Part shown: positions 22,503-34,419 of the stretch, one piece after another
Numbering within the stretch: the stretch's first letter is position 1
How the letters are laid out: each line of letters opens with the position of its first letter
From: Przewalskia tangutica
Taxonomy: Eukaryota; Streptophyta; Magnoliopsida; Solanales; Solanaceae
Reading direction: 5' to 3'
Assembly: GCA_029844215.1 (NCBI GenBank)
Contig: CM056724.1
Location: 29,922,446 to 29,986,445 of the forward strand
DNA length: 64,000 nt
Notes under the pieces: model-generated
The model's input: only the letters and a program-made list of their open reading frames with translations
Databases searched by the model: none
What the model was told of the DNA's origin: nothing
Made by a program: the position numbers and the translations under genes

Positions 22503-23300
22503 TCACCGATATACCCAAAAATAACTCAACTTGCCTAAATCAGTCATAACAAATTCGATTTTGATTAGAACAATAATTTTATTTTTCAATCCGTCAGATG
22601 AGACAGTGAGAACAATGTCATCCATATATAGTAGTAAGTAAGCAGTACTACTACCGCGATGATAAATGAAAAGAGAGTTATCACACATGTTGCATATAAA
22701 CCCAATCTGCATAATATACCTGGCCAAGTGGTCATACCATGCTTGGGGGGACTGTTTCAAGCCATATAGTGACTTTCGAAGACGACATACATACTGAGGG
22801 GCCGCAGGATAGACAAAACTAGGTGGCTGATGCATGTAAATAATTTCTTTTAAATCCCCATGAAGAAATACATTTTTGACATCAAGCTGATGAATCGGCC
22901 AATGCTTACCCATAGCAATACTGAGAATTATGCGAGTGGTAGCCGGTTTAACAATCGGATTGAATGTCTCACCACAATCAATTCCCTTCTGCTGATTAGT
23001 GTCATTGGCCACAAGTCTAGCCCTATACCGCTCTGAGTCACCATTGTCCCTGAATTTGTGATGAAATAGCCACATGCAACGGATTACATTCACCTCATCC
23101 GGTCTAGGCACCAAATCCCAAGTGTGTTGCTTTGTTAAAACATTAAATTTCTCGCACATGGACGCATTCCAATTAGGGTCCAATTTGGCTAGTTTTGGAT
23201 TTTTGGGAATGTGTGATATGATTTGTGTGGAGAGGTTAAAATGAACCTTGGGCTTGAAAATCCCGTGTTGAGCACGAGTTTCCATACTATAGGTAGGCAA
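22503..23300 (-). pseudogene. Copia-2 reverse transcriptase
   Basis: A long, nearly intact open frame: LDPNWNASM, WDLVPRPDEVNVIRCMWLF, YRARLVAN, GETFNPIVK, HQLDVKNVFLHGDLKE, SLYGLKQSPQAWYDHL and the catalytic LLLYMDDIVL box (YMDD intact), ending in DLGKLSYF where the frame is lost (WVYR). The following GISVTRSAD and YAEEIV residues are present in another frame up to the Gypsy-1 junction. It is the best-preserved Copia RT of the window. Confidence 0.9.
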
Positions 23301-23548
23301 TGGTGTATGGTATGTATTTGGTGGGGTTTGTCTGCTGGTTCGCGGGTTCAGGAAGGAAGGGTGACAATCGTGGGTCGTCGGTTGTTGGTAGTACCAGAGA
23401 CTAGATATGAACTGGGTTTGGGTGATATGTTGGGGTCGGGATTTTGTGGTGGTTTGATAATGTTATTGGGATCGATAGTTCAGGCAGTGGATTAGGTTGT
23501 TGGGTACCGATCGGGGAACAGATCGGCGGCGTAGATTAGGTTGGGTAA

Positions 23549-25155
23549 CTAGACTGAGAACTGGGTGGTGTAGAGGTGTCGGCGGGGCCGGAAACTGTGG
23601 GTGACGGGGCTGCTGGTGCAGGCTTCGACGAAACAGAGGGGGTGATGGTAGAACAGTGATCGGACGGTAGAGGACAGATCTGTCTCATCGAGAAACGTGT
23701 AATCCGTGGTTTGAAATTTTTGGAGATTCAAAAATGGAAAACTTATATCGTCTAATGTTACGTGGCGTGAGACAATGATTTTACGAGTGGACAAGTCATA
23801 GCATAGGTAACCCCTATGATTAGGAAAAAAACCAACGAAGACACAGGGCGTGATTCGTGGGTCTAATTTATGAGGGGCAGTGGAGGAGAGATTGGGGTAG
23901 CACAGGCAACCGAATATTATGAATTGGTCATAGGACGGGATCCTGCGGTATAACATTTCGGTGGGGGGTCTTGTTTTGGAGAGTGCTAGTGGGTAATATA
24001 TTAAGGAGGTATTCTATAATTTTAACAGCATAGACACAGAATGAGGGAGGAGAGGGGCATGAAATAGGAGAGTACGAACCATGTTATTGATGGTACATAT
24101 AATACGTTCAGCCTTTCCGTTTTGAGGTGAAGTGTTGGGACATGAAAAACCTAAAACCATGCCTTGATTTGAGCTAAAATTGTGAAAGGCCGAATTACTA
24201 AATTCACGTCTGTTATCACATTGAAAAGATTTTATGAAATTTTCAAATTGAGTTTAAATGAATTTTTAAAACTCAAAAAATTTGGCAAAAACTTCGAATT
24301 TGAACTTTAGTGGGTAAATCCAGATAAAATGAGAAAAATTATCTAATAAAACTAGATAAAATTTGTGACCCGGTGAGCTAACGACGGGAGATGTCCACAA
24401 ATCACTATGAACAATATCAAATGGAGAAAATATAACACTTAAAGATGACATCAATGGAAGAAGATCATGCTTGCCTAGCGAAAAAAAATAGTTTTGGATA
24501 AGTTTCTCATTATTATATTGAATACGCTTATTATTCCTAAGAAAATTAAAAACAGGTGCTACTGGGTGTCCAAGTCTATTATGCCAAGTTGACGGAGAGA
24601 TTGAAGCAATGGAGGTAGGTGATTGTGGTCTGAAGTGGAAGATTGAGTGAAGGGGTAGAGGTCTCCCACACTATTGCTGCGCATAAGAATTTTTCCCATA
24701 TTGAGATCCTTCACAGAAAAACCAAAAGGGTCAAACTCGATAGAAACAAAATTAGTACGAGTGAATCTTCTAACGGAGATCTAATTTTTAATGATGTTGA
24801 GGGCGTAGAGGACATGGTTTAGGGATAAAGACGGGTGGGGATATTTTGTATGGGTATTAATGTAACCTTCAATTAGAATGCGGTGACCATTGTCGACAAT
24901 AATAAATTGATGATGCTTTAACCGAAGTAGTTGAGATAAATTACGTGAAGAGCGGGTGAGATGTGATGTAGCTCCGGTGTCCATGTACCAATTTTCGTCG
25001 GGTTGTTGAAGGTTCAATGCGTTGAAGGCCTGGACAAAATCAGTTGGGGCCAGACTATTGGCATGCGGCAGTTGTTGAGCTGAGACGACGTGGGCCTGAT
25101 GTGTAGGCGTGTAGGCCTGTCGGGTCGGTGGGGCAGAGCCTAATATCCCGGGCAT
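23549..25155 (-). pseudogene. Copia-2 protease and integrase
   Basis: The protease (24781-25155) has the intact catalytic motif WYMDTGATSHLT and IVDNGHRILIEG. Downstream are weak zinc-binding traces, then the integrase core at 24266-24454 (FDIVHSDLWTSPVVSSPGHK, LVLLDNFSHFIW). Its second and third acidic regions are in broken frames at about 24060-24250. The C-terminal part is at 23549-23956 (CLCYPNLSS, CVFVGFFPNHRGYLCYD, ISFPF). Multiple frameshifts and stops. Confidence 0.83.
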
Positions 25156-25248
25156 CCAGGCCTGCGGGAATTGGGCCCCTGCAGTTGGGTAGGGACATGC
25201 AGGCGAGGCCCAATTGCCTGTGTTGGGCTAGCCTGTAATTCCAGGCCA

Positions 25249-26144
25249 CTAGAATGGTAAGGTTGTTGATGGGCCTGCATGATGGGCCTCTTGTCTTCTG
25301 TCACGGCCCTTCTCTTGCTTGTCATTTCCGCTGCCTCTGCCGCCTCGTTCGCCACCACAAGTGTCTCGCTGCTGGTGGTGGTCCGATGATAGTGGTTGGG
25401 TGGTGGGGGCCGCCGGTTGTACCATACTTTCAATGGCTAAAGCTTTTTTATTATTCTTATCTTGTTTAGCACGTCGTGTCTCTTCCAATAGCAGTTGTGA
25501 ATATGCCTTGTTGAAACTAAGCAGTGGGTCGTCCTGTTGAATCATCGTTGCAATTGTATCATATTCGCCTTTCGGTAAGCCAGCAACAAGTTGAAGTACC
25601 GTCTTCATTTCAGAAACAGATGTCCCTACGTTGGAAATTTGGTATGCTATGAGTTTCAGTTGTTTACAATATTCGGACATGTTAAAATTCGCGAGATGCA
25701 TATTGTTGAATTACTCTTCCAAATAAACGGTCCGAGTATTTTTATTATCCTGAAAATTTTCTTCTAATCGCACCCATAGTTCACGCGCCGAAGCACCTGT
25801 TTTCATGATAGTACACAACAAGTCTTTGAGATGGTGTCGTATATCCACTGTTTGACTATGGCGTCAAGGCGACGCCATGTTGAGTCTGCAACATCGGTGG
25901 GGCGGGGAATAGAATCATCAATGTGGCCTAGCACGTTGTACGCACAAGCATGGATATAAAATAGTTCTACATACATGGAATATTGACAGTCTTCTTGATC
26001 AAGAATTATGGGGATAAAATTCTTGATGTTGGTAACGGCGAATGTCGGATGAAAAGAAGACGAAGAAGGTAGATGGGGTTTGTCAACGACACCTCTGGAT
26101 GAACCGGATGTTTTTAGGAAATTGGGAGGAGACATGGTTTGCAC
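25249..26144 (-). pseudogene. Copia-2 gag
   Basis: The N-terminal portion (25803-26144) has FHPTFAVTNIKNFIPIILD, VELFYIHACAYNVLGHI and WRRLDAIVKQWIY. The second portion (25249-25701) has NMSEYCKQLKLIAYQI, LVAGLPKGEYDTIATMI and a basic Gly-rich tail. They are separated by a break near 25,750. As in Copia-1, I see no zinc knuckle. Confidence 0.82.
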
Positions 26145-26261
26145 AAAAGTTCAAGGAATTTTTTTTAATTTGTCGTCGACTTGAAGAAGAAGAAGAATGG
26201 GGGTAGGTCGGCGGCCACTGCTAGAAGAAAAGTGGGGATTATGGTTTGGCTACTGATACCA

Positions 26262-26426
26262 TGTAAGTTTGGAATAATCTCTCTTGAGGAGTCTTTTCAT
26301 TAATTCACAATATATATAGTTGTACAAAAGTTGATTCCTAATACAGTAAGAATCCTATGTTATCATAGATATACAACAATCATAATTACAAAATATACTG
26401 TGAATATTTGGAGATGTTAGCTAATA
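26262..26426 (-). repeat. Copia-2 5' LTR
   Basis: Pairs with 12878-13043 and is abutted on its left by the primer binding site at 26248-26261. Confidence 0.85.
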
Positions 26427-27314
26427 CTTTAACTTTGCGATTTAGAGTAAATATATTCTTCGTTAAACATGCATATATACCCTTATCGTTGACAAATAGT
26501 ACAAATATACCCCTGCTTGGTGCAAATATATCATTTTCACTGACATATTTTTTCAAAAAAAATAATAATTATCTTAGTTTTTAATTAATCAAAAATGTCA
26601 TGTGGCTTTAAAAAAAATAAGTCTACCCATATTTTTTTAAACGAATCAGACTCAATCCACCAAAACTAAAAATTACCACGTGGCTTAGAAAAAAGTCTAC
26701 TAAAAGAAATGGATAGACTTTTTTAAAGTCACAGTGGTAATTTTTTTATTAAAAAATGAGCTAAATATTTTTTAAAATCAGAAAAAAATTATATTTACAC
26801 TATTTATGTAATTATAGGGTATATATATACCACTTTTTTAACAAAAGATATCTATTACATAAAGTTGAGGGATATTAGTGCAGCCTACTGTTTGTGATTT
26901 AATTTGTAATTCGCAACACATTTGAAGACAAACATTTCACAAATAGCCCGTAACCCAGCATCACCAACATTAATGGCTAAAAATTACAACTAGCACTTAT
27001 CATTCCTTAAATAAAAAATGCTATTATCATGGAATTTTAAATTTCACAGATGAAATTTCCGATGATCATAGAATTTCGCTTATGAGTTTTGAAACTCAAT
27101 AGTATTAAATAAAATTATTTCTTAGAGATAATATAAAAAATGACTTATTGTTGAAAAGAAATTCAAACTTTAAGAATTATGTCATAATCAACAAGAAGTC
27201 TAATATGACATGAAATAAAATACGCATGGATTAATCGATAGATGCACCTTTTAAATTAAATTTAAGTTCTACCTATTGATAATGTAAAACTATTTATAAA
27301 ACCATATCACTTAT
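26427..27314. other. AT-rich intergenic DNA with imperfect inverted repeats
   Basis: Starts with the second half of the repeat split by Copia-2. A fold-back pair (about 26590-26630 with 26708-26750, built on TGTGGCTTTAAAAAA and AAGTCTACCCA) suggests a decayed MITE. No coding potential. Confidence 0.45.
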
Positions 27315-27501
27315 TGTTGGGATATCCATACCTATTGGTTAAAGTTTGTTAGGAATAACCAATAGGATTGATGAAAGTGTACGTGTAGGAGTAGATTTTT
27401 TTATTCGTTCTACTTCTATATACGGATGTATAGTGCACAATTCAATATAATACACATAAAATTCTACAATCTTGAATATTTTTTCCTTCATTCTTCCAAC
27501 A
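27315..27501. mobile_element. Solo LTR, probably Copia
   Basis: Starts TGTTGGGATATCC, ends TTCTTCCAACA, with a near-matching 5-bp flank (CTTAT/CTTTT) and internal TATA-like and polyadenylation-like sequences. No partner LTR nearby. Confidence 0.6.
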
Positions 27502-28099
27502 CTTTTGTTAAATAATTATAAATAAATCTCTTAAAAGGTATTCATGAGTAATTTAGTAAAGTTGAAAACTATATGTTTACATAAATTAATATTTATTAAT
27601 AACATAAAAATGTCTTTATACTATTGATGTATATTCATATATCCTTAATCGTACGACTAAGGTGCATGCACGACTTTGATACGATTAACTAAGGGTCTGT
27701 TTGGCCAAGCTTCTGGAAAGATGTTTACATTCTCGTAAATAGTTATGCAGAACTGCTTACGAGAATCGATTAGGGTGTTTGGCCTATAATTATAGAAGTG
27801 ATTCTGAGAAACAGAAACAGTTTCCTGTTTGGCCAACATTTATGCAAATTTACTAGAATATTCTTTTTAATAGATTTAAAACTATTTAAAATATTCTTTT
27901 CTATCATATGTTTCATCTAAAACCGCAATCCCTTTTGGGGGCCAAATACCTCCGATCTCTACCGTAGGTGCCAAAGAAAATTAGTATATCTTTACAATTT
28001 AATAAAAAAAAAATATTTAATTGCAACATTTAATCAAAAAATAACATTATATTGTACATAAGAAATGTAACGACAATATGATAGTCAATGACTCAAATA

Positions 28100-28213
28100 T
28101 GTCCAAACCTACCCCCGTTATACCCACACCTACCCCCACCCCATCCTCAAATTTCTATGTCATATTTTTTTATAAAAAAATGATTTTTTCTTCCCCTTAC
28201 CCCCGCTCTATCC
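28100..28213. repeat. Left remnant of C-rich/AT-rich tandem array
   Basis: One unit of the array at 38625-39300, cut off by Gypsy-2 (CCCCATCCTCAAATTTCTAT, then a run of T and A, then TTACCCCC). Confidence 0.8.
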
Positions 28214-28217
28214 CCAA

Positions 28218-30889
28218 TCACACGACCAGCCGGGCCACGATCGTACCTACCGGTACCACCGTCAGTATATGTCGAGAGAATAGCGTGAACATACATAACA
28301 CATAACTTAGAGAAAAGGTAACATCACCGCCACCGATAAGTCGCTTTCTATAAACCCTACATAAACAAAAGTATAGTAATACCACTGGTTCTTATAGCCC
28401 AAAACACATGGTGACCACGGACACTTAAAGATAACAATCGTGGCGGGACGGGCCCCGCCATACCACGAATGTACAAGATACCTATAGCATCGTGGAATAT
28501 CCGTACGATAGACAAGCTTCCGAGGGATGGAGCTTCGACACCGGAGTAGTGATCCTAGAGCGAGGATCCTCAATCTGCTTACCACCACTGCGGCGTGAAC
28601 GCAGCCCAGGAAGGGGGTCGACACAATATGTACCAAGTATGTAAAGCGGAAAATACTATAATAATGATATCATAAGTCTAAAAGTAAGTGAGTCATGGAA
28701 GTCAATAAAATACCTTTTAATGTGCCTTACTAACAATGAGGTGACAAGTATATATATACAATCTGCGTAAAATAGGGGCCTTAGGATCAAAACGGTACCT
28801 CGCCTGTAGTATCAATAAGCACCCTACTCGCAGGACTATTTCACCCGCATAGGTCCTGTGGACCGGCTTGAGGTATTCGTCGCATAGGCTGTACCCGCGC
28901 GCATGAGACTATTTCACCCGCATAAGCCCATAAGGACTCGCATGAGGTATTCCTCGCGTCATGGGTAGCAAATCCACGAATGTGGTATAACGATCTTGGG
29001 GACTTACCGCCGGATATACTCTTACCCCGGCGGATGGTATAACGATCTTGGGACTTTCCTCGGATATACTCTTTAGGCGGTGGTATAACGATCTTGGGGC
29101 TTGCCCGCCGGATATACTCTTACAGAAGAAGGTGGTATGGCGATCTTGGTGGCCCGCCGGACATACTCTTACCCCGAGAAGGTGGTATAACGATCTTGGG
29201 GCTTGCCGCCGGATATACTCTTACCCTAGCTCAAACTGTCATCATATCATATCATAATCATAAATAAGTTAAGAAAACTTATAACTTCTTATTAGTCTTG
29301 TTCATATACCTCTCATTTTAGTTTACTTAAGGCACTTAATCATATCTTTAATAAAAGAAAACCTGAATTTAACCCAAGTACTACATACTTCAACTCTTTT
29401 AAAAATGACTCTTTATACATAAAACTCTTGGGCAATTGATGCCTTAAACCAATTTGCCTCTTCATATACTTATCTTACTTTTAGAGTAAATCTCTTCTCA
29501 TTAACCTTTTTGAAGCTAATAAACCAACTTCCCATAAAGTTGTTATATTAACTCTATACTTTAGTAAAATCACACTTTTCCTAACCAAGGGATTTATACA
29601 TTCTTAAAACGAAACAAGTCATTATATACTCAAACAAGTAAGAATACCAAATCTTGTCGTCTCTGCATACTACATAGTTTCATCTATTCATGCTCGAGAG
29701 ATAGGAAAGCTTCACATACCTCTTTGGTTAATCCACTTGCTAAGTCCACACTACCGCAAGTAATATGTCAACCTAAAATAACCATGATACGTTTATTAAC
29801 TTCTAATCTTAATGTAGAACAATCCAAGTTCAAAGTCACTAAATTCTATGGAAAATTGGGCAGCATTTCCTTTGTTTCTACTCACTATGCCACCTTTCTC
29901 AAGGCCGAATTTATCATCCAATTGCCACATTTAAGGCTCAATCAATCCAACAATTCAAAGGGGATTACACACCCAAAATTCTGCCCCATAAGTTTACAAC
30001 AATTCACTTAACAATTCTAAGGTAGTTTTTAGGCTACAACATGCTCATAATCTCTTCTTAACTCATTCTTCATATCCAAACCACATTTTCTAGCATGCAA
30101 TGACTCTAAGAGCATTATTTTACTACCACAAGTTCTTTCTTCTAAGCATGCAACACTAGAACTAATTCTAAAGGAAGAAATGTTACCTTAAAGTTTTAGT
30201 CAAACTTATTCCAATGATTTTGCTAGCTTCCATGCCAAGAACACCACCACAAGCTAGCCACAAGCTTCCTTTTCTTGTTCTTAATTTTTCAGATTTTCTT
30301 AGGCTTGGATTTCCTTTGGAAATGTAGAGAGAAGGAGGAGCTTTTGCTTTAGAGAGAGAGAGAGAAATTGGAAGATGAAGACTTGGTCAATATATTGCAT
30401 GCAAGAAATCAGATGGGGGGGACACTTGTCACCCTCCCAAGGTCTTTTAAAAGAAAAATCTGACTTTTCTAAGTTTTTCCGCCCAAAATCCGCCTCGGCG
30501 CGCGCTGAAACCCCGCAGCCTCTCGAACTTTGTGCGCGGCCATGCTGTCTGGCGCCGGCTGCAACTTCAGCGACCTCTCGGCACTTTCGTAGCGCGACCA
30601 GCCGCGCTTTGTCGAAACATATTTCTGTCCGATTGCGCCCGAACTTGTAACTCTCATATCTTTCTACTCCGGCGTCCTATCGGACGAGCGGTTGGTTGCG
30701 TTAGAATCTGGACTCAACGAACTACGCCCTAGGACTTTGAACCACTTAGGAACTCTCAATATACGGGTCATAACCCGCCTTAAAGTTGACTAAAACCCGT
30801 CTAATAATCCGTCAACCTATCTTTGAAAATTTTAAGTCTTACATGCTTTAAATGCGCTCTCATACGTAGGTCAGAACTACGGTATAACA
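28218..30889 (-). repeat. Gypsy-2 3' LTR
   Basis: Its AT-rich centre (29,280-30,290) is almost identical to 36,960-37,970; the GC-rich ends differ by many short deletions. A CG-rich patch is at 30,485-30,640. Confidence 0.9.
28975..29230 (-). repeat. Tandem repeat inside the Gypsy-2 3' LTR
   Basis: Five units of about 50-57 bp with GGTATAACGATCTTGGGG and CCGGATATACTCTTAC. The 5' LTR has the same array at 36,665-36,925. It occupies the position of a different array in the Gypsy-1 LTR. Confidence 0.85.
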
Positions 30890-31092
30890 TTCTCCTCCTT
30901 AGAAACATTCGTTCGAATGTTCCTTCTAAACTTACTCGAAACACAACATCGACATAGACCCTCTTAACTATCATTTTGCAAATTTAGAAGCTCGCGAGCC
31001 ACATCTTGAAGCGTAAATGCCAAGTCAAAACTAACAAGCGGGAAAGTGGGTTACGGAGGTATAGGAAATAGGTGAAGTACTTCTTCATCATG

Positions 31093-31569
31093 TCATCCTC
31101 TGCTTCCCGTCATTTCCTCCTGTTCTCGTTCGCCATAGAACCTTGCGGAAGCGTCTTTCGTCCGAAGTCGTCTAACCTGACGATCGAGTATCGCTATGGG
31201 ACTCTCCTCATACGATAACTCCTCTGTCACTTGGACATCATGAACCGGGTGCACTCTAGATGGATCTCCAATACATTTCCGCAACATGGACACATGGAAG
31301 ACTGGATGTACCGCCTCCAAGTCGGACGGCAGATCTAACTCGTAGGCAACCCTGCCTACCCTACGGACAATCCGATACGGCCCAATGTACCTTGGGCTAA
31401 GCTTCCCCTTCTTTCCAAATCTCATCACGCCCTTCATGGGCGATACCTTTAGGAAAACCCAATCATCTATCTCAAATTCCAAGTGTCGACGCCGATGATC
31501 TGCATACGACTTCTGCCGACTCTGAGCTGCCAACAACCGCTCCTGGATAAGCTTCACCTTATCCATCAT
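31093..31569 (-). pseudogene. Gypsy-2 integrase C-terminus and chromodomain
   Basis: This single open frame contains the integrase GPF/Y-type module (KGKLSPRYIGPYRIVRRVG, YELDLPSDLEAVHPVFHVSM) followed by a chromodomain-type tail (ELSYEESPIAILDRQVRRLR). This fusion is the hallmark of chromoviruses and guides insertion to heterochromatin. The tail after LRTKDASARFYGE departs from the family sequence, so the last part of the chromodomain is altered. Confidence 0.85.
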
Positions 31570-31587
31570 TGAACTAAGTCCGCCCGA

Positions 31588-32619
31588 CTAATCAACTTCT
31601 CCCACCTCGAACCAGCCTATCGGTGACCTGCACTTCCTCCCGTATAAGGCCTCATAAGGCGCCATCTGAATACTGGAATGGTAGCTGTTGTTGTAAGCAA
31701 ACTCCACAAGAGGCAAATGATCCTCCCAGCTACCCCTGAAATCAATAACACAAGCCCGCAGCATATCCTCAAGTGTCTGGATAGTGCGCTCGGCCTGTCT
31801 GTCGGTCTGAGGATGAAACGCCGTACTGAGACTCACCTATGTCCCTAATCCCTTCTGAAAAGACCTCCAGAAGTTAGCCGAGAATTGGGCTCCTCTATCT
31901 GATATAATCGACACCGGGACTCCGTGCAGTCTCACAATCTCTCTAATATATAATCTGGCATAGTCCTCAACTGAGAACGTCGTTCTGACCGGAAGAAAAT
32001 GGGCTGATTTCGTCAGCCTGTCGACAATCACCCAAATGGAATCATGCTTCCTCTGAGTGGTAGGTAGCCCTGTAATAAAATCCTTATTTATCACCTCCCA
32101 CTTCCAAGTCGGAATATCAATAGCTGCAATGACCACCGGCTTCGTGCTCAATCTTAACTCGCCGACAATTCGCATTGTGCCACGAACTCCGCAACGCCCT
32201 CTTGTGCCATCCCACCAATACACGCATCTGAGGTCATGATACATCTTAGTCGACCCCGGATGAATAGAATAACGAGCACTGTGTGCCTTCCCCAGAATCT
32301 GCTGACGAAGTCCTGTCACATCGGGAACACACAACCGGCCCTCGAATCTTAGCACCCCATCAGGCGCTACCTCAAATAGACTCTTCTCCTCCTGGAGAGC
32401 TGCATCTCGGTACCGTACCAAAATCGGATCCTCATATTGTTGCCTCTTCACCTCCTCGACGATGGAAGACTCGGCAACCTCTCGAACCCGAATTCCGTCA
32501 CTATCAGAATCAACCAAACGAACCCCAAGGCTCGCGGCGATGTAACTCTCGGACCATATCCTCTTCTCCGGTGAACATCGACGGACTACCCATCGATCTG
32601 CGACTAAGGGCATCTGCAA
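31588..32619 (-). pseudogene. Gypsy-2 integrase core
   Basis: 31837-32619 carries the H-H part of the zinc-binding motif (HSARYSIHPGSTKMYHDL); the paired-cysteine half is garbled (YWWDGTRGRCG). The core follows with DFITGLP (first Asp), WVIVDRLTKSAHFLPV and ISDRGAQF (second Asp). A break at about 31,836 precedes AFHPQTDRQAERTIQTLED (catalytic Glu) and PYEALYGRKCRSP in 31588-31836. Confidence 0.88.
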
Positions 32620-32639
32620 CTACATGGCCTTCCCGTGGT

Positions 32640-33000
32640 ACGTAATATCAACATCGTAATCCTTAAGTAGCTCCAACCACCGCCTTCGCCGCAAGTTCGA
32701 CTCCTCCGGTGAAGATGTCTTGGAGACTTGTGGTCCGTGTAAATGTCCACGAACTCCATATAGATAATGTCTCCGCATCTTCAAGGCATGAATCATCGCC
32801 TAACTCCAAGTCATGTGTGGGATAGTTCTTCTCATGCTTCCTAAGCCGCCGAGACGCATAAGCTATAACTCGCTGCCGCATCAAGACGCACCTAAGCTCC
32901 GACACTGACGCCACGATGAAACCACGTATCCATCTAAGCCCTCGGAAGAGTAAGAATCAAGGGCGTCAACTTCTCCTTTAGCAATCGGAAACTTTCCTCA
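32640..33000 (-). pseudogene. Gypsy-2 RNase H
   Basis: VIAYASRRLRKHEKNYPTHD is the typical RNase H entry of Ty3/Gypsy pol. What follows is shifted out of frame (LGDDSCLEDAETLSIW), and only traces of the expected catalytic residues remain. Confidence 0.75.
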
Positions 33001-34038
33001 CAAGTATCCGTCCACCGGAACATGGCCGCTTCGAGTCGACTTAGTCAAAGGTCTTTGAAATAGAAGCAAATTTCTACAAACCTCAGATAATAACTCGTAA
33101 AGCCCAAAGCTGCGCACTCCGCTTGTAGCTGGTGCGCCAAGTTCGATCGCCTCAATCTTAGTTGTATCAACCCGAATACCGGCCCGATCACATGCCCTAA
33201 GAAAGCCACTGGCTAACTAACTCGCACTTCGAGAACTTGGCATACAATCGCTGGTCTCGGAGGACTCCCAAAACCGCCTCAAATGATCAGATGCTCTCGC
33301 TCATGCGCGAATACACCAAGATATCATCAATAAACACTATAACGAACATATCTAAGAATGGCTCGAACACCCTATTCATCAAATCCATGAATATCGGGGC
33401 GTTGGTCAACCCGAAAGACATCACCTGAACTCATAGTGCCCATACCGGTCCCGAATGCGCTTTGGGATATCTGTCTCTCTAACTCGCACCTGATGATAAC
33501 CAGACCGCAGGTCTATCTTGGAAAAACACTTTGCACCCTGCAACTGGTCAAACAAATCGTCAATCCTGGGGAGGGGATATCTGTTCTTGATAGTTACCTT
33601 GTTTAACTGCCTGTAATCAATACACATACGCAGCGTCCCATCCTTTTTTTTTACAAACAACACTGGAGCTCCCCAGGGAGAAACACTTGGCCTAATAAAG
33701 CCCTTCTCCATCAAATCTTTCAGCTGGTCCTTCAATTCCTTCAACTCGGCAGGTGCCATCCTGTATGGTGGAATAGATATCGGTCGAGTGTCTGGCGCCA
33801 AATCAATACAAAACTCAATCTCCCTCTCGGGAGGGATACCCGGAAGCTCGTCTGGGAATACGTCTGGAAACTCTCTGACAACCGGAACTGACTGAAGGTC
33901 CGGTACCTCAGCCTCCGTGTCGAATACCCGAACCAGATGGTAGATATACCCCTTCCGCACCATCTTCCTAGCCTTGAGGTAAGAAATAAACTTACCCCTC
34001 GGCGATGCAGTATTCCCCTTCCACTCGAGCAACCTCAC
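33000..34038 (-). pseudogene. Gypsy-2 reverse transcriptase
   Basis: 33421-34038 is a clean open frame: FPDVFPDELPGIPPEREIEF, YRMAPAELKELKDQLKDLME, GFIRPSVSPWGAPVLFVKKK, DGTLRMCIDYRQLNKVTIKN and FSKIDLRSGYHQVRVRE. The catalytic box is read in another frame just below 33,420 (FVIVFIDDILVYS, within about 33,290-33,420), so a frameshift separates palm and fingers. Downstream thumb and connection sequence to 33,000 is heavily broken. Confidence 0.9.
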
Positions 34039-34365
34039 CAGAAACCAGAATCAACTAATCTCTCTCTACAGTCCACGTTGGCATAGCAAGATGCTAGCCA
34101 ATCCATACCCATAATCACATCAAAGTCTGTCATATCCAGCTCTATCAAGTCGGCTAGGGTCTGACGGCTATCGATAGTCACAGGGCAAGTCTTATACACC
34201 CGCTCGGCTACCACTGAATCACCTACTGGCGTAGCCACCTCAAAAGGTCTTATGGACTAGGGCTCTATCCCTATTCTACTGGCAATATGAGGAGATATGT
34301 AGGACAAGGTAGAACCTGGATCTATCAAAGCATAAACATCACAGCAAGAAACCAACAATGTACCT
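34035..34365 (-). pseudogene. Gypsy-2 protease
   Basis: ALIDPGSTLSYISPHIASRI contains the protease active-site region with the DPG variant common in this lineage. An in-frame stop follows IGIEP. TCPVTIDSRQTLADLIELDM and DFDVIMGMDWLASCYANVDC give the flap and C-terminal part at 34035-34238. Confidence 0.82.
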
Positions 34366-34419
34366 GTGACGACATCTGGCGACGCCTCCTGGTCCTGTCG
34401 ACTGGACATAGCATATATG

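Larger units (their letters stand above)
12878..26426 (-). mobile_element. Copia-2, full-length Ty1/Copia element split by Gypsy-1
   Basis: The LTRs are 166 bp (12878-13043) and 165 bp (26262-26426), starting TATTAGC on the minus strand rather than the usual TG. Without the Gypsy-1 insert and one target duplication the element is about 4.9 kb, a normal Copia length. Primer binding site TGGTATCAGTAGCC (minus) is at 26248-26261; the polypurine tract AAGGGGGAG (minus) adjoins the left LTR. Gypsy-1 sits between RT and RNase H. I could not find a matching 5-bp target duplication. Confidence 0.9.
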
